DNA from: Neoarius graeffei
Lineage: Eukaryota > Chordata > Actinopteri > Siluriformes > Ariidae
Assembly (NCBI RefSeq): GCF_027579695.1
Contig: NC_083582.1
Span: 29,590,464-29,654,463 of the forward strand
Reading direction: 5' to 3'
DNA: 64,000 bases
Shown: positions 44,190-54,866 of the stretch, in pieces
Position numbering within the stretch: the first letter of the stretch is position 1
Layout: each line of letters starts with the position of its first letter
The notes under the pieces: generated by a model
Databases searched by the model: none
The model's input: only the letters and a program-made list of their open reading frames with translations
Told to the model about the DNA's origin: nothing
Made by a program: the position numbers and the translations under genes

Positions 44190-47100
44190 TGACACATGGA
44201 AAGTGGGGTGAATACGTCACATGGTGAGTGGTAATGCCAGTCTGAGAGAACATGAATTGATTACCTTGCTGATGAGGAAGGGTCCTAGATATCTGGGGGC
44301 CAGCTTACGGGAGACGGCTCTGAGTGGCAAATGGCGCGTGGAGAGCATGACTCGCTGCCCCACCTGGTAGGTGGGTGCCTTACAGCGGCGTTTGTCGGCC
44401 TGCTTCTTGGATGCTAGGGTGGAGCGAATGAGTCTTCTCCGGGCCAATGCCCACATGTATGAAGGTTTGGGCTGAGAGTATGGTGACCTCCTCCTCTTGG
44501 TTGGGGAAGAGTGGTGGTTGGTAACCTAGGGAACACTGGAAGGGTGAGAGAACTGTGGCAGATGAAGGGAGAGTGTTGTGAGCATACTCAACCCAAGGTA
44601 AATACTTACTCCAAGAACCGGCATCCCTGGATGCCATGCACCTGAGTGTCACCTCCAAATCCTGATTGGTCTGTTCTGTCTGTCTGTTGGTTTGAGGATG
44701 AAAACCTGAGAAGAGACTACAGGTGGCCCCAATGAGTTTGCAGAAGGCCCTCCAGAACTGCGCAGTGAACTGAGGACCCTGATCAGAGACAATGTCAGTG
44801 GGGAGTCCGTGTAGGTGGAAAATGTGAATTCGAGTAAGTATTTACCTTGGGTTGAGTAATTTGTCGGTTTCTTTAGCTGTGGGAAGCTTGGGCAGAGGGA
44901 TGAAATGGACTGTCTTGGAGAAACGGTCAATAACTGTGAGGATGCATATGTTGCCACCTGAGTTGGGGAGTCCTGTGACAAAGTCCAGGGCGATGTGAGA
45001 CCAGGGTCGGTGAGGAATCGGGAGCAGTCTTAGCAAGCCGGCAGGGGGTTGATTGGCTGTCTTGTTCCAGACACATGTGTCGCAGGCTGCCACGAACTCC
45101 TGGATGTCCTTCTTGATGGAGGGCCACCAGAAGTGCTGTTGGATGAGCGTCAGGGTTCGAGCAGCTCCAGGGTGACAAGCCAACTTGGAGCCATGACCCC
45201 ACTGCAGCACCTGGGTTCACACAGAACAGGGAACAAACAGATGGTTAGGTGGTATGTTGTTTGAGTTACTTTCTCCGGGGTCCTACTCCAGGGCCTTCTG
45301 CACTAATGTCTCTACCTCAAGTAGGGCAGCCCCCACCAGACAGCGTGGAGGGAGGATAGTTTTGGGCATGCTAGACTCCTCCTGGCAGGCACAGAATATC
45401 CTGGACAGGGCATCAAGTTTACCGTTCTTGGAGCCTGGGTGGTAGGAGAGCGTGAATCGGAACTGGAAGAAGAAAAGAGACCATTGGGCTTGCCATGAAT
45501 TAAGGCATTTGGTGGACTTGAGGTATTCTTGGTTTTTGTGGTCAGTCCAGACAAGGAAGGGGAGATCCAACCCCTCGAGCCAGTGTCTCCACTCCTCCAA
45601 GGCTAGCTTGATGACCAACAGCTCTCTGTTGCCAATGTCATAATTTTGTTCAGCAGGGAACAGCTGGCAAGAGAAGAAGGAGCAGGGGTGGACCCTGTTA
45701 TCGTTGGCCCTCTGGGAGAGAATGGCTCCAATCCTGGACTCGGAAGCGTCGACCTCCACGATAAACTGTTTGGTCAGATCAGGTATGGTGAGAATGGGTG
45801 CTGTGGTGAACTTGTGCTTGAACATAGAGAAGGCTTTCTCTGTTTCTTCCCCCCACTTGAAAGGGGTCTTAATCAAGGTCAACGCCATGAGAGGTCCAGC
45901 CACCATGCTGAAGTCGTGGATGAAGCGCCTGTAGAAATTGGCGAACCCCAGGAAATGCTGGAGCTCTCATTGCGAGGATGGGGTAGGCCAGTCAGTGACT
46001 GCCTCAAGCTTGAGGGGGTCCATCTGGATCCTAGGCAGGGAGAAGATGAACCCCAGAAATGAGACAGAGCTCTGGTGGAATTCGCTCTTCTCCACCTTGA
46101 AAAACAATTTATTCTCTAGCAGGTACTGGAGGACCTGCCGGATGTGGCCCCAATGTTCCTCCAGGGAGCAAGAGAAGATCAGGATATCATCCAGGTACAC
46201 GAAGACGAAGATGTTAAGAAAGTCCCTTAAGACATTGTTGATGAGTGCCTGGAAGACTGCGGGCACATTGATCAGGCCGAAAGGGACCATGAGGTACTCG
46301 TAGTGACCCGTGGTGGTGTTAAAGGCCGTCTTCCACTCTTCCCCCTCCCTGATCCTCACGAGATGGTAGGCATTGCGTAAATCCAAATTAGTAAATATCT
46401 TGGCTCCCTGGAGCAGTTCAAAGGCCGTGGTCATGAGCAGTAGTGGGTAGTGGTTCTTGACCGTGATGGCATTGAGACCTTGATAGTCAATGCAGGGGCG
46501 GAGCAACTTGTCCTTCTTTTCCATGAAGAAGAATCCTGCCCCTGCTGGGGAGGAGGAAGAGAGGATGAGCCCAGCTGCCAGAGACTCAGAGATGTACTTC
46601 TCCATGGCTTGCCTTTCGACGGGTGAGAGAGAGTAGAGTCGCCCTTTGGGTGGCGCCATCCTGGGCAGGAGGTCAATTCCACAGTCATAGGGTCTGTGAG
46701 GAGTGAGGGACACTGCTTGGGTCTTACTGAACATGAGTCTTAAGTCCAGTTATTCCAGAGGCACATGAGAGAGGTTGGGAAACTCGCTGGCTGAAGGCTG
46801 CAGTGGTTTGGTGGGAGGCAGAGCGGAGTTCAGGCAGGAAGCTAGGCAGAAATGGCTCCAGCCTAGGATGGTGTTGTTGGCCCAGTTAAGGTGGGGGTTG
46901 TGCTGTGTTAACCAGGGTAATCCTAGGATGATGTGTAAGTGGGGGTCATTCACGACGTGGAGTTGGATGGTCTCTGAGTGGTTATTGGAAATCCTCAGTG
47001 TGAGCGGGGCGGTAAGGTGGGTGATGGTGGTCAAGCCAGTGCCACTGAGTGTCAGGACAGTGAGAGGGACATCGAGGGCGAGTAGTAGGATTCTCAGACG

Positions 47101-47271
47101 GTTGGCAGTGGCAGAGCAGATCAGGTTCCTGTCTGCCCCTGAGTCGACGAGGGCCTGGAGATGGTGATGCTGGTTGTCATGGATGATGATGACAGGGAGT
47201 AACAGATGATCAGTGGGGGGCTGGTTCCAAGCATTGCCCACCAGGGCCCCTCGATTCACTGGTGGGCTCAT
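44190..47271 (-). pseudogene. Gypsy-A pol (protease, RT, RNase H, integrase), broken
   Basis: Protease 47271-46751 with ALVDSGADRNLI (DSG active site). After an in-frame TAA, RT 46734-45968 with [12 protein letters not shown] (intact YLDD). After a TGA, connection and RNase H 45906-45283 ([24 protein letters not shown]). Frameshifted integrase 45210-44217: zinc-binding [17 protein letters not shown] and ACDTCVWNK, core [15 protein letters not shown], then [13 protein letters not shown]. The C-terminus stops at 44217, and QLKP precedes the SINE; no chromodomain follows. At least two nonsense codons and several frameshifts. Confidence 0.9.
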
Positions 47272-47307
47272 CCTTTTAGCAGGCAGACTCAGCAGATGTG
47301 TCCTCGC

Positions 47308-48118
47308 CAGGGCTTTGAACCAGAATTTTTTTCCTATTGGTTCGTTCCGAACAGAAACGGAATTTTAACATTTCCGGTTTTGGGTTCCACCATTAAATAG
47401 ACGTTCCCGAACTGATTAGAACAAAAAAAATCCTTCCCGGAACGGTTAATTACGTTCCCTGTCAGCTGTTTAACAAATGGCTATAAAATTATGTCTCTGT
47501 CTCATCCAGCTTAAGCCAAATGTAGGCTAATTCTATTACAACCTTCATTAAATAAGACAAGAAATTATTCAAAACAATTATTATTTCAAATGTTGGCGAT
47601 TTGGATTCTCAGTATGTCTTCCCATCTACACAAACAGAAAAAGTGCCAAAAATGAAAGATAATTCGTTTAGTGTGTTACCAAAGGCTAGTCAGGCCCTAT
47701 GCATTGATAGGCTAACAGAGGTTAACGTCATTTAATGTTCGCGAGCCTCTCATTAACGTGGACAAATATATTGATATCGTGTTTGAAATTGATGTTTTTG
47801 AATAACGATAGATGTGGAGACTTGATAGTAGTCCACCCTCCCGCTCTCTCCATTCAGTCAGCGAACGTCACACAGGAAGTGAACCCCAGCGGGTCATAGA
47901 AACTTGCGCAGGAGAAGAATGACTTTTTTATTTGCAGGCTACGGAAACTTTGAGGAACGAAATAAAAACCGGTATTAACCGGTTACCATTATTTTTAATA
48001 AGCGTTTCTGTTCCGGAACATAAAAAATAATAAAGTTTCTGGTTTCGTTTCTGTCCCATGTGAAATAGAAAAAGTTCCCGGTTTTCGTTTTCGTTCCTTG
48101 AACCGGTTCAAAGCCCTG
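47308..48118. mobile_element. Non-autonomous hAT element (811 bp) in Gypsy-A gag
   Basis: Inverted ends CAGGGCTTTGAACC / GGTTCAAAGCCCTG, flanked by a perfect 8-bp duplication GTCCTCGC (47300-47307, 48119-48126). It interrupts the gag zinc knuckle. Rich in GGAACG-type motifs (GTTCCGAACAGAAACGG, GTTCCGGAACATAAAA). No transposase frame, so it was mobilised in trans. Confidence 0.95.
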
Positions 48119-48832
48119 GTCCTCGCTGACCGCAGTAGAAGCAGGCCCCTGTGCTCTGCCGGCATTGTTGTTCCTCCACTGACACCCATACCCAGTCTAC
48201 CTGCATGGGTTTGACGGATGAGGCGGGAGGTGGAGAGGAGGTGAAGCTGGGGCAGGTCTTCTCTCTCCTCTGTTGCTGGATCCGGATGTCAATGCGGTTG
48301 GTGAGGTCCATGAGACTGGAGAGGTCCGACGGCAGTTCCCGCAATACCAGCTCATCCTTAATGGCATCAGACAAGCCATGCAGGAACGTGTCGACCAGGG
48401 CGCTCTCGTTCCAACTGCATGATGCCACCAATGTCCGGAACTCGATGTCGTAGTCCGAGGTAGACCGGGACCCCTGCCACAGCTCCATGAGTTCCCTAAC
48501 CACCTCCCAGCTGGACAGAGAATGGCTGAATGTTCGCCTCATCTCTTCAGAGAAATCTTTGAAACAGGAGCAAAAGGGAGCATCGGCGTCCCAGACTGCT
48601 GTCCCCCACTCCCTGGCCTTGCCCGTGAGGAGCATGATGATATATGCCACCCAGGAGCATTCTGTGGGGAAGGTTAGAGGTTGCAGCTCCATGATCAATG
48701 AGCACTGAGATAAGAATGATCTGCAAGTACCTGGCTCTCCACCGTAGGACTGAGGCGCTGGGAGTCTTGGCTCACGGAGAAAAGCAGTGGCAGGAGCTGA
48801 AGTTGGAGACGGCTGGGCAGGGGTAGGCACGG
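48119..48832 (-). pseudogene. Gypsy-A gag, central and C-terminal part
   Basis: The frame continues across the Gypsy-B insertion from the N-terminal piece at 54296-54135. It has a capsid-like region (TECSWVAYIIMLLTGKAREW, YDIEFRTLVASCSWNESALV) and the start of a zinc knuckle (CFYCGQRG) cut by the hAT element. Beyond the hAT, the knuckle continues but meets a TGA. Similar in layout to the Gypsy-B gag, showing the two are relatives. Confidence 0.85.
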
Positions 48833-49311
48833 TGTTAGGGTTTTGCTGGGATTCGAACCTGGTTCGTTGGTGTGATGATCCAGCAAACCCCCACTAGGCC
48901 ACCAGGGGGATGACTCAAATGCAGAGGCGTGAGGCGGAAGTAGAAAAAGAATCAAAAAGGTTTATTTAAACTATATACACTATATACAGGGCAAAACAAA
49001 AGACAAAAAAAACCAAAGAGTGTAATCCAAAAGAAAAGCAAAGTGCAAAAATACAAAAGCTAAGAAGATCAAAAAAACACAGTACAAAGGAAACTGGAGA
49101 TAAACATAACAGCACAAAGACTCCGTGACAAGAGGACTGAACTCAGGGGTATAAATAGACAAACTAATTAAGGACACAGGTGAAGATAATTAGGCAATTA
49201 ACACAAACACAAGACACAGGAACAGTGGCGGCCTCTAGAGGCCAAAATAAACACGACATGAAAAGGAAATAACAGCGGCCTCTAGAGGCCAAAACAGTCC
49301 TAGTCCTAACA
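48833..49311 (-). repeat. Gypsy-B 3' LTR (left)
   Basis: TGTTAGG...CTAACA. The minus-strand U3 holds two copies of the perfect 14-bp palindrome GGCCTCTAGAGGCC (49277-49290, 49230-49243), a TATA-like TATTTATA at about 49150-49157, and AATAAA at 48961-48966. The segment ACGGAGTCTTT (49126-49116) lies 31 nt after the TATA start. Confidence 0.95.
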
Positions 49312-49323
49312 GGACCCCCCCCT

Positions 49324-52300
49324 CTAGGAGCGTCTCCTGACGTTCCCAGGGCGATCCGGATGGGCCGAATGGAAGTCCCGACATAGTTCTTTATCAAGGA
49401 CATCCCGAGCAGGAACCCAGCAGCGCTCCTCAGGACCATAGCCCTCCCAGTCCACCAGATATTGCAACCCGCCGCGGACCCGGCGGGAGTCAAGCAGGCG
49501 ATTCACAGTGAACACAGTCTGCCCCTGGAAGATGCGGGGGGGTGGGGGGTTCCTAGGGGCAGGGGCATACGTAGACGTCAGTACGGGCCGTAACAGGGAA
49601 ACATGGAAAGTGGGGTTGATCCTCAGAGTCCGGGGCAACTGGAGCCGGTAGGAGACAGGGTTCACCCTGCGCACCACCTTGAAGGGGCCAATGTAGCGAG
49701 GAGCAAGCTTGCGGTTCTCCACCCGCAGTGGAAGGTCCTTAGTGGACAGCCAAACACGCTGCCCAGGGCGGAAAGCGTGTGCAGGTCTTCTATGGCGGTT
49801 GGCCTGAGTCTGGTTGGTTCTGGAGGTCTGTATGAGGGTCTTCCTGACCTTGCTCCAGGTCTTGCGACACCGTCTCACATATTGGTTGACCGAGGGCACC
49901 CCCGCGTCCTCCTCCTGGTCCGGGAACAGAGGTGGCTGGAACCCGAATTGGCACTGGAATGGCGACAGCTTGGTGGCCGATGACTGCAGGGTGTTGTGGG
50001 CGTACTCCGCCCATGGCAGCCAGGTGCTCCACGATGTCGGGTTATCCATAGCCAGGCCTCGCAGGGTGGTTTCCAGGTCCTGGTTGAGCCTCTCCGTCTG
50101 ACCATTGGACTGTGGGTGAAACCCAGAGGAGAGGCTGGCAGTGGCTCCGATGACCTTGCAGAACCCGTGCCACACTCGGGAGGAGAACTGGGGCCCTCGG
50201 TCTGAGACGATGTCCTGTGGAAGACCAAAGACTCGGAAGACATGATTAAACAAAAGTTTCGCAGTTTCAAGAGCAGAGGGGAGTTTGCACAGTGGTATGA
50301 AGCGGCAGGCCTTGGAGAATCTGTCAACTAAGACCAAAATGACCGTGTTACCTTGTGACTCAGGGAGACCCGTGATAAAGTCGACTGCCACGTGGGACCA
50401 GGGACGCCGGGGAATGGTCAGAGGATGCAGGAGACCCTGGGGACGCTGTCGTGGGTTCTTGGTTCTGGTGCAAACCTCACAGGACAGGACAAATGACCTT
50501 ACTTCCTGCTCCATGTTAGGCCACCAGAAGCGTCTTTTCAGGAAGTCCAGGGTCCTCCGAGCTCCCGGGTGGGCGGTGAGAGGGGAAGAGTGACCCCACT
50601 GGAGAACCTTGGCCCGGGCTTGATGTGGGACGTACAAGAGGCCTGGTGGCCCCGTCCCAGGACCGGGGTCCTGGCGTTGGGCTCGTCGGACAGCCTCCTC
50701 AATACCCCAGCGGACAGGGGCCACAATCCGGGACACAGGGATAATAGGCCCGACTTCATTCTCCCTGTTAGTGGCAGAGAACAGTCTGGACAGTGCGTCA
50801 GGTTTGGTGTTCTTGGAGCCGGGGCGGTATGAGAGGGTGAAGTCAAATCGACTGAAAAACAGGGCCCACCTAGCCTGTCGAGGGTTCAGTCTCTTGGCTT
50901 GCTGGAGGTACTCCAGGTTCTTGTGGTCAGTCCAAACCAGGAATGGATGTTGTGCTCCCTCCAGCCAGTGCCTCCACTCCTCAAGGGCCAGTTTGACCGC
51001 TAGCAGTTCTCGATCCCCCACATCGTACCGGGACTCAGCAGGACTCAGGCGGTGGGAGAAGTAAGCGCAGGGGTGCAGCTTTCCTTCCGAACGTTGAGAG
51101 AGCACCGCGCCGACACCACTGTCCGAGGCGTCCACCTCCACGATGAATGGTTGGGAGGTGTCCGGGAGAACCAGAATGGGTGCCGTGCAGAAGCGGTCCT
51201 TGAGGTCTTTGAACGCCTTTTCTGCCTGAGGAGACCAGCCATAAGATCCACCTGTCCCTTTGGTGAGGTCTGACATGGGTGCTGCCACAGAACTGAAGTT
51301 CCTGATGAACTTGCGGTAGAAGTTAGCGAATCCTAAGAACCGCTGAACCTCCTTAACGGACTTGGGAGTAGGCCAATCCCGGACGGCCAGGGTCTTGGCA
51401 GGGTCCATTTGGAGTTGGCCTGTCCGTACAATAAATCCCAGAAAGGAGACCTCGGGAACATGAAATTCGCATTTCTGGGCCTTGGCGAACAGATTGTTCT
51501 GTAGCAGCCTCTGGAGAACCTGGCGGACATGGTGGCGGTGCTCCTGCACGGTCTTGGAAAAGATAAGGATGTCATCGAGGTAGACAAAAACGTATAGGTT
51601 AATCATGTCCCTTAAGACGTCGTTGATTAGGGCCTGAAAAACAGCTGGTGCGTTGGTGAGTCCGAAGGGCATCACCTGGTATTCGTAGTGCCCAGACGGG
51701 GTGTTAAAGGCAGTCTTCCACTCGTCTCCCTGTCGGATACGGATGAGGTGGTATGCGTTCCGTAGGTCCAACTTGGTGAAGACGGTGGCGCCTTGGAGCA
51801 GGTCGAAAGCTGTGGACATCAGCGGAAGGGGATATCGGTTGCGCACAGTGATCTTATTCAGGCCCCTGTAATCAATACATGGTCGGAGCCCCCCATCCTT
51901 CTTGCCGACAAAGAAGAAGCCGGCTCCAGCAGGTGAAGTGGAGGGTCGAATAAACCCAGAGACCAGGGCATCTTTGAGGTATTCCTCCATGGCCTTGCGT
52001 TCTGGCTGAGAGAGTGAAAACAGTCTGCCACGAGGAGGGGTAGTCCCAGGGAGCAAGTCGATGGCACAGTCGTAGGCCCGGTGCGGAGGAAGAACGGCGG
52101 CCCTGCTCTTGCTGAATACCTCCTTGAGATCCCAGTACTCTGTGGGAACTTGAGATAACTCGGTGAGATCAGGGGGCTCGGCAGGAGACACAGGAGAGCT
52201 AGAGAGCAGACAAGAGGCATGGCATGCAGGGCCCCATTCCACAACCTGGCTTGTTACCCAGTCTATGCGAGGGTTGTGGCGAGTAAGCCAAGGAAGGCCT

Positions 52301-52719
52301 AGAATAACTGGGAACTCAGGTGAAGGAATCAGGTGCAGGGATATTTCTTCCTTGTGACCTTGAGACTGGAGGAAAACTGGAGAAGTAACTTGGGTGACTC
52401 TTCCATCACCTAACGCTTGGCCATCGAGGGCAGACACAGACAGTGGGACTTCAAGAGGTGCAGTCAGAATATTGATGCTTTGGGCGAAGTGAATATCCAT
52501 AAAGTTCCCAGCCGCCCCTGAGTCTATCAAAGCTTGACAAGAGTGGACAGACTCACCCCAGGAGATGGAGACCGGGATGTAGATTCCTTGGCCAGGGAGT
52601 CCGGGAGAGAGGGTAGGCCCCGTCACAACCCTCCCTCGGCTGGACGGGGCGGTCCTTTTCCCAAGAGTTCGGGACATGATGCTCGGAAGTGACCAGGTTT
52701 GCCACAGTAGATGCAGCAC
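49324..52719 (-). CDS. Gypsy-B pol polyprotein (protease, RT, RNase H, integrase, chromodomain)
   Basis: 1131 codons, no stop. Residues 1-21 lie in the gag overlap, so real pol starts after the frameshift near 52656. Protease: [10 protein letters not shown] (Asp about 66). [12 protein letters not shown] (about 380). RNase [15 protein letters not shown] and [11 protein letters not shown] (about 530-650). Integrase: zinc domain [17 protein letters not shown]...CEVCTRTK (about 710-760), DDE core with [23 protein letters not shown] and [16 protein letters not shown]-terminal chromodomain [20 protein letters not shown] (about 1065-1120), which in chromoviruses can guide integration by binding histone marks. 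All expected catalytic acids are present; activity is possible but unproven. Confidence 0.96.
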   Translation of the reverse strand: MLHLLWQTWSLPSIMSRTLGKRTAPSSRGRVVTGPTLSPGLPGQGIYIPVSISWGESVHSCQALIDSGAAGNFMDIHFAQSINILTAPLEVPLSVSALDGQALGDGRVTQVTSPVFLQSQGHKEEISLHLIPSPEFPVILGLPWLTRHNPRIDWVTSQVVEWGPACHASCLLSSSPVSPAEPPDLTELSQVPTEYWDLKEVFSKSRAAVLPPHRAYDCAIDLLPGTTPPRGRLFSLSQPERKAMEEYLKDALVSGFIRPSTSPAGAGFFFVGKKDGGLRPCIDYRGLNKITVRNRYPLPLMSTAFDLLQGATVFTKLDLRNAYHLIRIRQGDEWKTAFNTPSGHYEYQVMPFGLTNAPAVFQALINDVLRDMINLYVFVYLDDILIFSKTVQEHRHHVRQVLQRLLQNNLFAKAQKCEFHVPEVSFLGFIVRTGQLQMDPAKTLAVRDWPTPKSVKEVQRFLGFANFYRKFIRNFSSVAAPMSDLTKGTGGSYGWSPQAEKAFKDLKDRFCTAPILVLPDTSQPFIVEVDASDSGVGAVLSQRSEGKLHPCAYFSHRLSPAESRYDVGDRELLAVKLALEEWRHWLEGAQHPFLVWTDHKNLEYLQQAKRLNPRQARWALFFSRFDFTLSYRPGSKNTKPDALSRLFSATNRENEVGPIIPVSRIVAPVRWGIEEAVRRAQRQDPGPGTGPPGLLYVPHQARAKVLQWGHSSPLTAHPGARRTLDFLKRRFWWPNMEQEVRSFVLSCEVCTRTKNPRQRPQGLLHPLTIPRRPWSHVAVDFITGLPESQGNTVILVLVDRFSKACRFIPLCKLPSALETAKLLFNHVFRVFGLPQDIVSDRGPQFSSRVWHGFCKVIGATASLSSGFHPQSNGQTERLNQDLETTLRGLAMDNPTSWSTWLPWAEYAHNTLQSSATKLSPFQCQFGFQPPLFPDQEEDAGVPSVNQYVRRCRKTWSKVRKTLIQTSRTNQTQANRHRRPAHAFRPGQRVWLSTKDLPLRVENRKLAPRYIGPFKVVRRVNPVSYRLQLPRTLRINPTFHVSLLRPVLTSTYAPAPRNPPPPRIFQGQTVFTVNRLLDSRRVRGGLQYLVDWEGYGPEERCWVPARDVLDKELCRDFHSAHPDRPGNVRRRS

Positions 52720-53642
52720 TTGTCCCTCCTTCTGCGCTCCCTCTCAGATGCGGAGAGGCGAGTACGACCCACTTGCATGGGTTCTGGACAGTCACTGAAG
52801 GAGGTAGATGGTCTCCAGGTAGAGGTAGGGAGGCTGGGGGGGCTCAAGGCTTGGTGGCGTTCTCTCATCCTGTTGTCCAGACGAATAGCATGTGAGATGA
52901 GGGTTTCGAGGTCACTTGGGCATCCAATAGAGGCCAGACCGTCCTTGATGGGGTCAGACAGACCATGGTGGAAGGCTGACACCAGGGCAGTCTCGTTCCA
53001 TCCACTTACTGCTGCGAGTGTTCGGAACGAGATGGCGTAATCTGCGACGCTTCCTCCTTGCCGGATGGACATGAGCTTTCGGGCTGCGTCGGTACTGATG
53101 TCTGCCTGATCGAAGACCCGAAGCATCCCTTCAGAAAACAGCTGGAAATCAAAGCACTCAGGTCCCTGTCTTTGCCAGATAGCAGTAGCCCAGGCTCGCG
53201 CCTTACCAGCTAATAAGGTGATCACAAAGGCAATCTTGCGGCGATCCGTAGTGTAGGTGGTAGGCTGAAGCTCAAAGGTGAGTTGACACTGGGTAAGGAA
53301 CTCTCGGCACTCACTGTGCTTGCCGTCATACCTCTGTGGTGCAGGAAGGCTGGGTTCGCGAGGTGAAGAAGGCAGCATTGCAGGAGGCACTGGAGCAGGA
53401 GTGGGAGCTGGATCAGGAGCAGGAACTGGATCAGGAGCAGGAGATGCAGGCAGAGATGTCAGCTGTGCCAGGGTTTTCCCAATTTGCTGAAGCAGTTCCT
53501 CGTGGCGAGCGAGGGCCTCACGTTGGCTGGTGAGCGTACGTCCATGAGCGTCCATGGTTGCTCCGAAGCGTGTCAAAGCTGCCATAATTCCCTGAAGGTT
53601 GGCCGGGTAGACAGTTGAAGCAGCCTCTGCTGAGTCGGTCAT
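52623..53642 (-). CDS. Gypsy-B gag (capsid/nucleocapsid)
   Basis: 339 codons. The ATG is only 13 nt after the 5' LTR, so the leader is very short. N-terminal helical segment, then a Pro/Ala-rich linker (residues about 68-95), a capsid-like region ([47 protein letters not shown]) and one CCHC zinc knuckle [14 protein letters not shown]. It assembles the particle and packages RNA in this family. The stop at 52623 lies 97 bp inside pol. Confidence 0.95.
   Translation of the reverse strand: MTDSAEAASTVYPANLQGIMAALTRFGATMDAHGRTLTSQREALARHEELLQQIGKTLAQLTSLPASPAPDPVPAPDPAPTPAPVPPAMLPSSPREPSLPAPQRYDGKHSECREFLTQCQLTFELQPTTYTTDRRKIAFVITLLAGKARAWATAIWQRQGPECFDFQLFSEGMLRVFDQADISTDAARKLMSIRQGGSVADYAISFRTLAAVSGWNETALVSAFHHGLSDPIKDGLASIGCPSDLETLISHAIRLDNRMRERHQALSPPSLPTSTWRPSTSFSDCPEPMQVGRTRLSASERERRRRDKCCIYCGKPGHFRASCPELLGKGPPRPAEGGL
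52656..52662 (-). promoter_or_regulatory. Predicted -1 ribosomal frameshift site, GGGAAAA
   Basis: On the minus strand, in gag phase, the codons are TTG GGA AAA GGA. The heptamer G GGA AAA fits the X XXY YYZ rule in exactly the right phase, just after the zinc knuckle. A slip of -1 enters pol at KRTAPSS. A GC-rich stretch follows and could form a stimulatory structure; none was computed. Confidence 0.65.
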
Positions 53643-53643
53643 G

Positions 53644-53654
53644 ACGGAGTCTTT
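53644..53654 (-). promoter_or_regulatory. Gypsy-B primer-binding site, self-priming type
   Basis: Minus-strand AAAGACTCCGT, one base after the 5' LTR. It is the exact 11-nt reverse complement of ACGGAGTCTTT in the LTR (53949-53939), which lies 31 nt after the first base of the TATA-like box (53980). The PBS ends one base before the gag ATG. No tRNA complement is present. Confidence 0.82.
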
Positions 53655-53655
53655 C

Positions 53656-54134
53656 TGTTAGGGTTTTGCTGGGATTCGAACCTGGTTCGTTGGTGTGATG
53701 ATCCAGCAAACCCCCACTAGGCCACCAGGGGGATGACTCAAATGCAGAGGCGTGAGGCGGAAGTAGAAAAAGAATCAAAAAGGTTTATTTAAACTATATA
53801 CACTATATACAGGGCAAAACAAAAGACAAAAAAAACCAAAGAGTGTAATCCAAAAGAAAAGCAAAGTGCAAAAATACAAAAGCTAAGAAGATCAAAAAAA
53901 CACAGTACAAAGGAAACTGGAGATAAACATAACAGCACAAAGACTCCGTGACAAGAGGACTGAACTCAGGGGTATAAATAGACAAACTAATTAAGGACAC
54001 AGGTGAAGATAATTAGGCAATTAACACAAACACAAGACACAGGAACAGTGGCGGCCTCTAGAGGCCAAAATAAACACGACATGAAAAGGAAATAACAGCG
54101 GCCTCTAGAGGCCAAAACAGTCCTAGTCCTAACA
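53656..54134 (-). repeat. Gypsy-B 5' LTR (right)
   Basis: 479 bp, same as the left LTR as far as can be read. It drives the minus-strand transcript: palindromes, then the TATA-like TATTTATA (53980-53973), then the predicted start near 53949, and AATAAA downstream for the 3' LTR role. Confidence 0.95.
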
Positions 54135-54296
54135 CACGGCTTGATAGTGCTGCATCTGTGTGGTGAGGAGGTTGAGTAAGTTGGACAGGGTGGCGAGGTT
54201 CTGGGTAATCTGTTGGAGGTCTTGCTGGTGGGTCCTGAGGAGAGTCCCTTGTTGCTGGATGGCTGTTCTCAGATGGGTGAGTTCCACTGGATCCAT
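54135..54296 (-). pseudogene. Gypsy-A gag, N-terminal piece
   Basis: Starts at ATG 54296 (MDPVELTHLRTAIQQQG), 18 nt after the 5' LTR boundary. 54 codons of Gln/Leu-rich, probably coiled sequence, until the Gypsy-B insertion. The frame matches that of 48832-48119. Confidence 0.88.
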
Positions 54297-54313
54297 GTTG
54301 GCCAGAAATATAC

Positions 54314-54826
54314 TGTTAGGGGTGGTGGAGGTGTGGTGAGATAAGGATCCAAAAGCAGAACACAGACAGTAATCCAATAAATAAGGTGATTTAATCCAGG
54401 GAAAAAAGGGCATGGCAAAAGGTAAACAAACAGGACAAAAAACAAATGGCAAAAATAGTCCAGGTAAAAAGAGACAAAAAACTTGACAAAAACACAAGAC
54501 AGGCAAAGACAAAAACGCTAGTGCAAAAAAACATGAACAAGAATGCTTAGTGCAAAACCCATGAACCAGAAAAATAGCTAGAGCAAAAAACCATGAGACG
54601 CAATAGAGGCACAGAAATGGCTAGAGTAGCAAACGAGGCGTTCTGACAAAGTCAGAGTCTGAGAACAGCCTTTAAATATGCAGCGATGAAAACCAGCAAG
54701 TGAGTTCAGGTGATCGCTCGCTGAATGGGGAAGCAGGCAGGATGGAATTCCTGTCCTGGATCCGGATCGGCGCTGACGTGGGAGAACCGTAATCTCCGAA
54801 GTGGATGTCTGGGGAGGAACATGACA
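54314..54826 (-). repeat. Gypsy-A 5' LTR (right), full length
   Basis: 513 bp. Minus strand: TGTCATGTTCC..., TATA-like TATTTAAA, and a T-rich region ending in a CTAACA terminus, with no close AATAAA seen. At the predicted start it reads GTCAGAA where the truncated partner has GCCAGAA. The bases after the LTR contain TTCTGGC (54307-54301). Confidence 0.9.
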
Positions 54827-54866
54827 TATTTAGTGCCATCCATCTTTCCTTCAATCCTGGCCAACT

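Larger units (their letters stand above)
48833..54134 (-). mobile_element. Gypsy-B: intact, young Tf1/sushi-type chromovirus, minus strand
   Basis: 5302 bp, target duplication CACGG (48828-48832, 54135-54139). LTRs 48833-49311 and 53656-54134 are both 479 bp and I see no difference between them. gag (53642-52623) and pol (52719-49324) are open and overlap by 97 bp in a -1 relation. All catalytic motifs are present and a chromodomain ends pol. A polypurine tract (AGAGGGGGGGGTCC on the minus strand, just upstream of 49311) precedes the 3' LTR. It inserted in the gag of Gypsy-A in the same orientation. Confidence 0.97.
43438..54826 (-). mobile_element. Gypsy-A: decayed chromovirus-like LTR retrotransposon hosting Gypsy-B, a hAT and a SINE
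   Basis: 5' LTR 54314-54826 (TGTCATG...CTAACA, 513 bp); 3' LTR truncated to its first 268 bp (43438-43705). Minus-strand order: gag (54296 down, broken), protease, RT, RNase H, integrase. The Tc1 host also seems to have lost about 25 bp at the left junction, so one deletion probably took the end of the 3' LTR plus flanking DNA, and no target duplication survives. A G-rich polypurine run lies just upstream of the 3' LTR. No chromodomain is visible after the integrase. Confidence 0.9.

Noticed and set aside
49814-50327. Several long plus- and other-frame ORFs over 49.6-53.5 kb
   Set aside because: Shadows of the Gypsy-B gag and pol genes on the minus strand.
53336-53533. Gln/Glu-repeat peptide frame on the plus strand
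   Set aside because: Antisense of the Pro/Ala linker in Gypsy-B gag.
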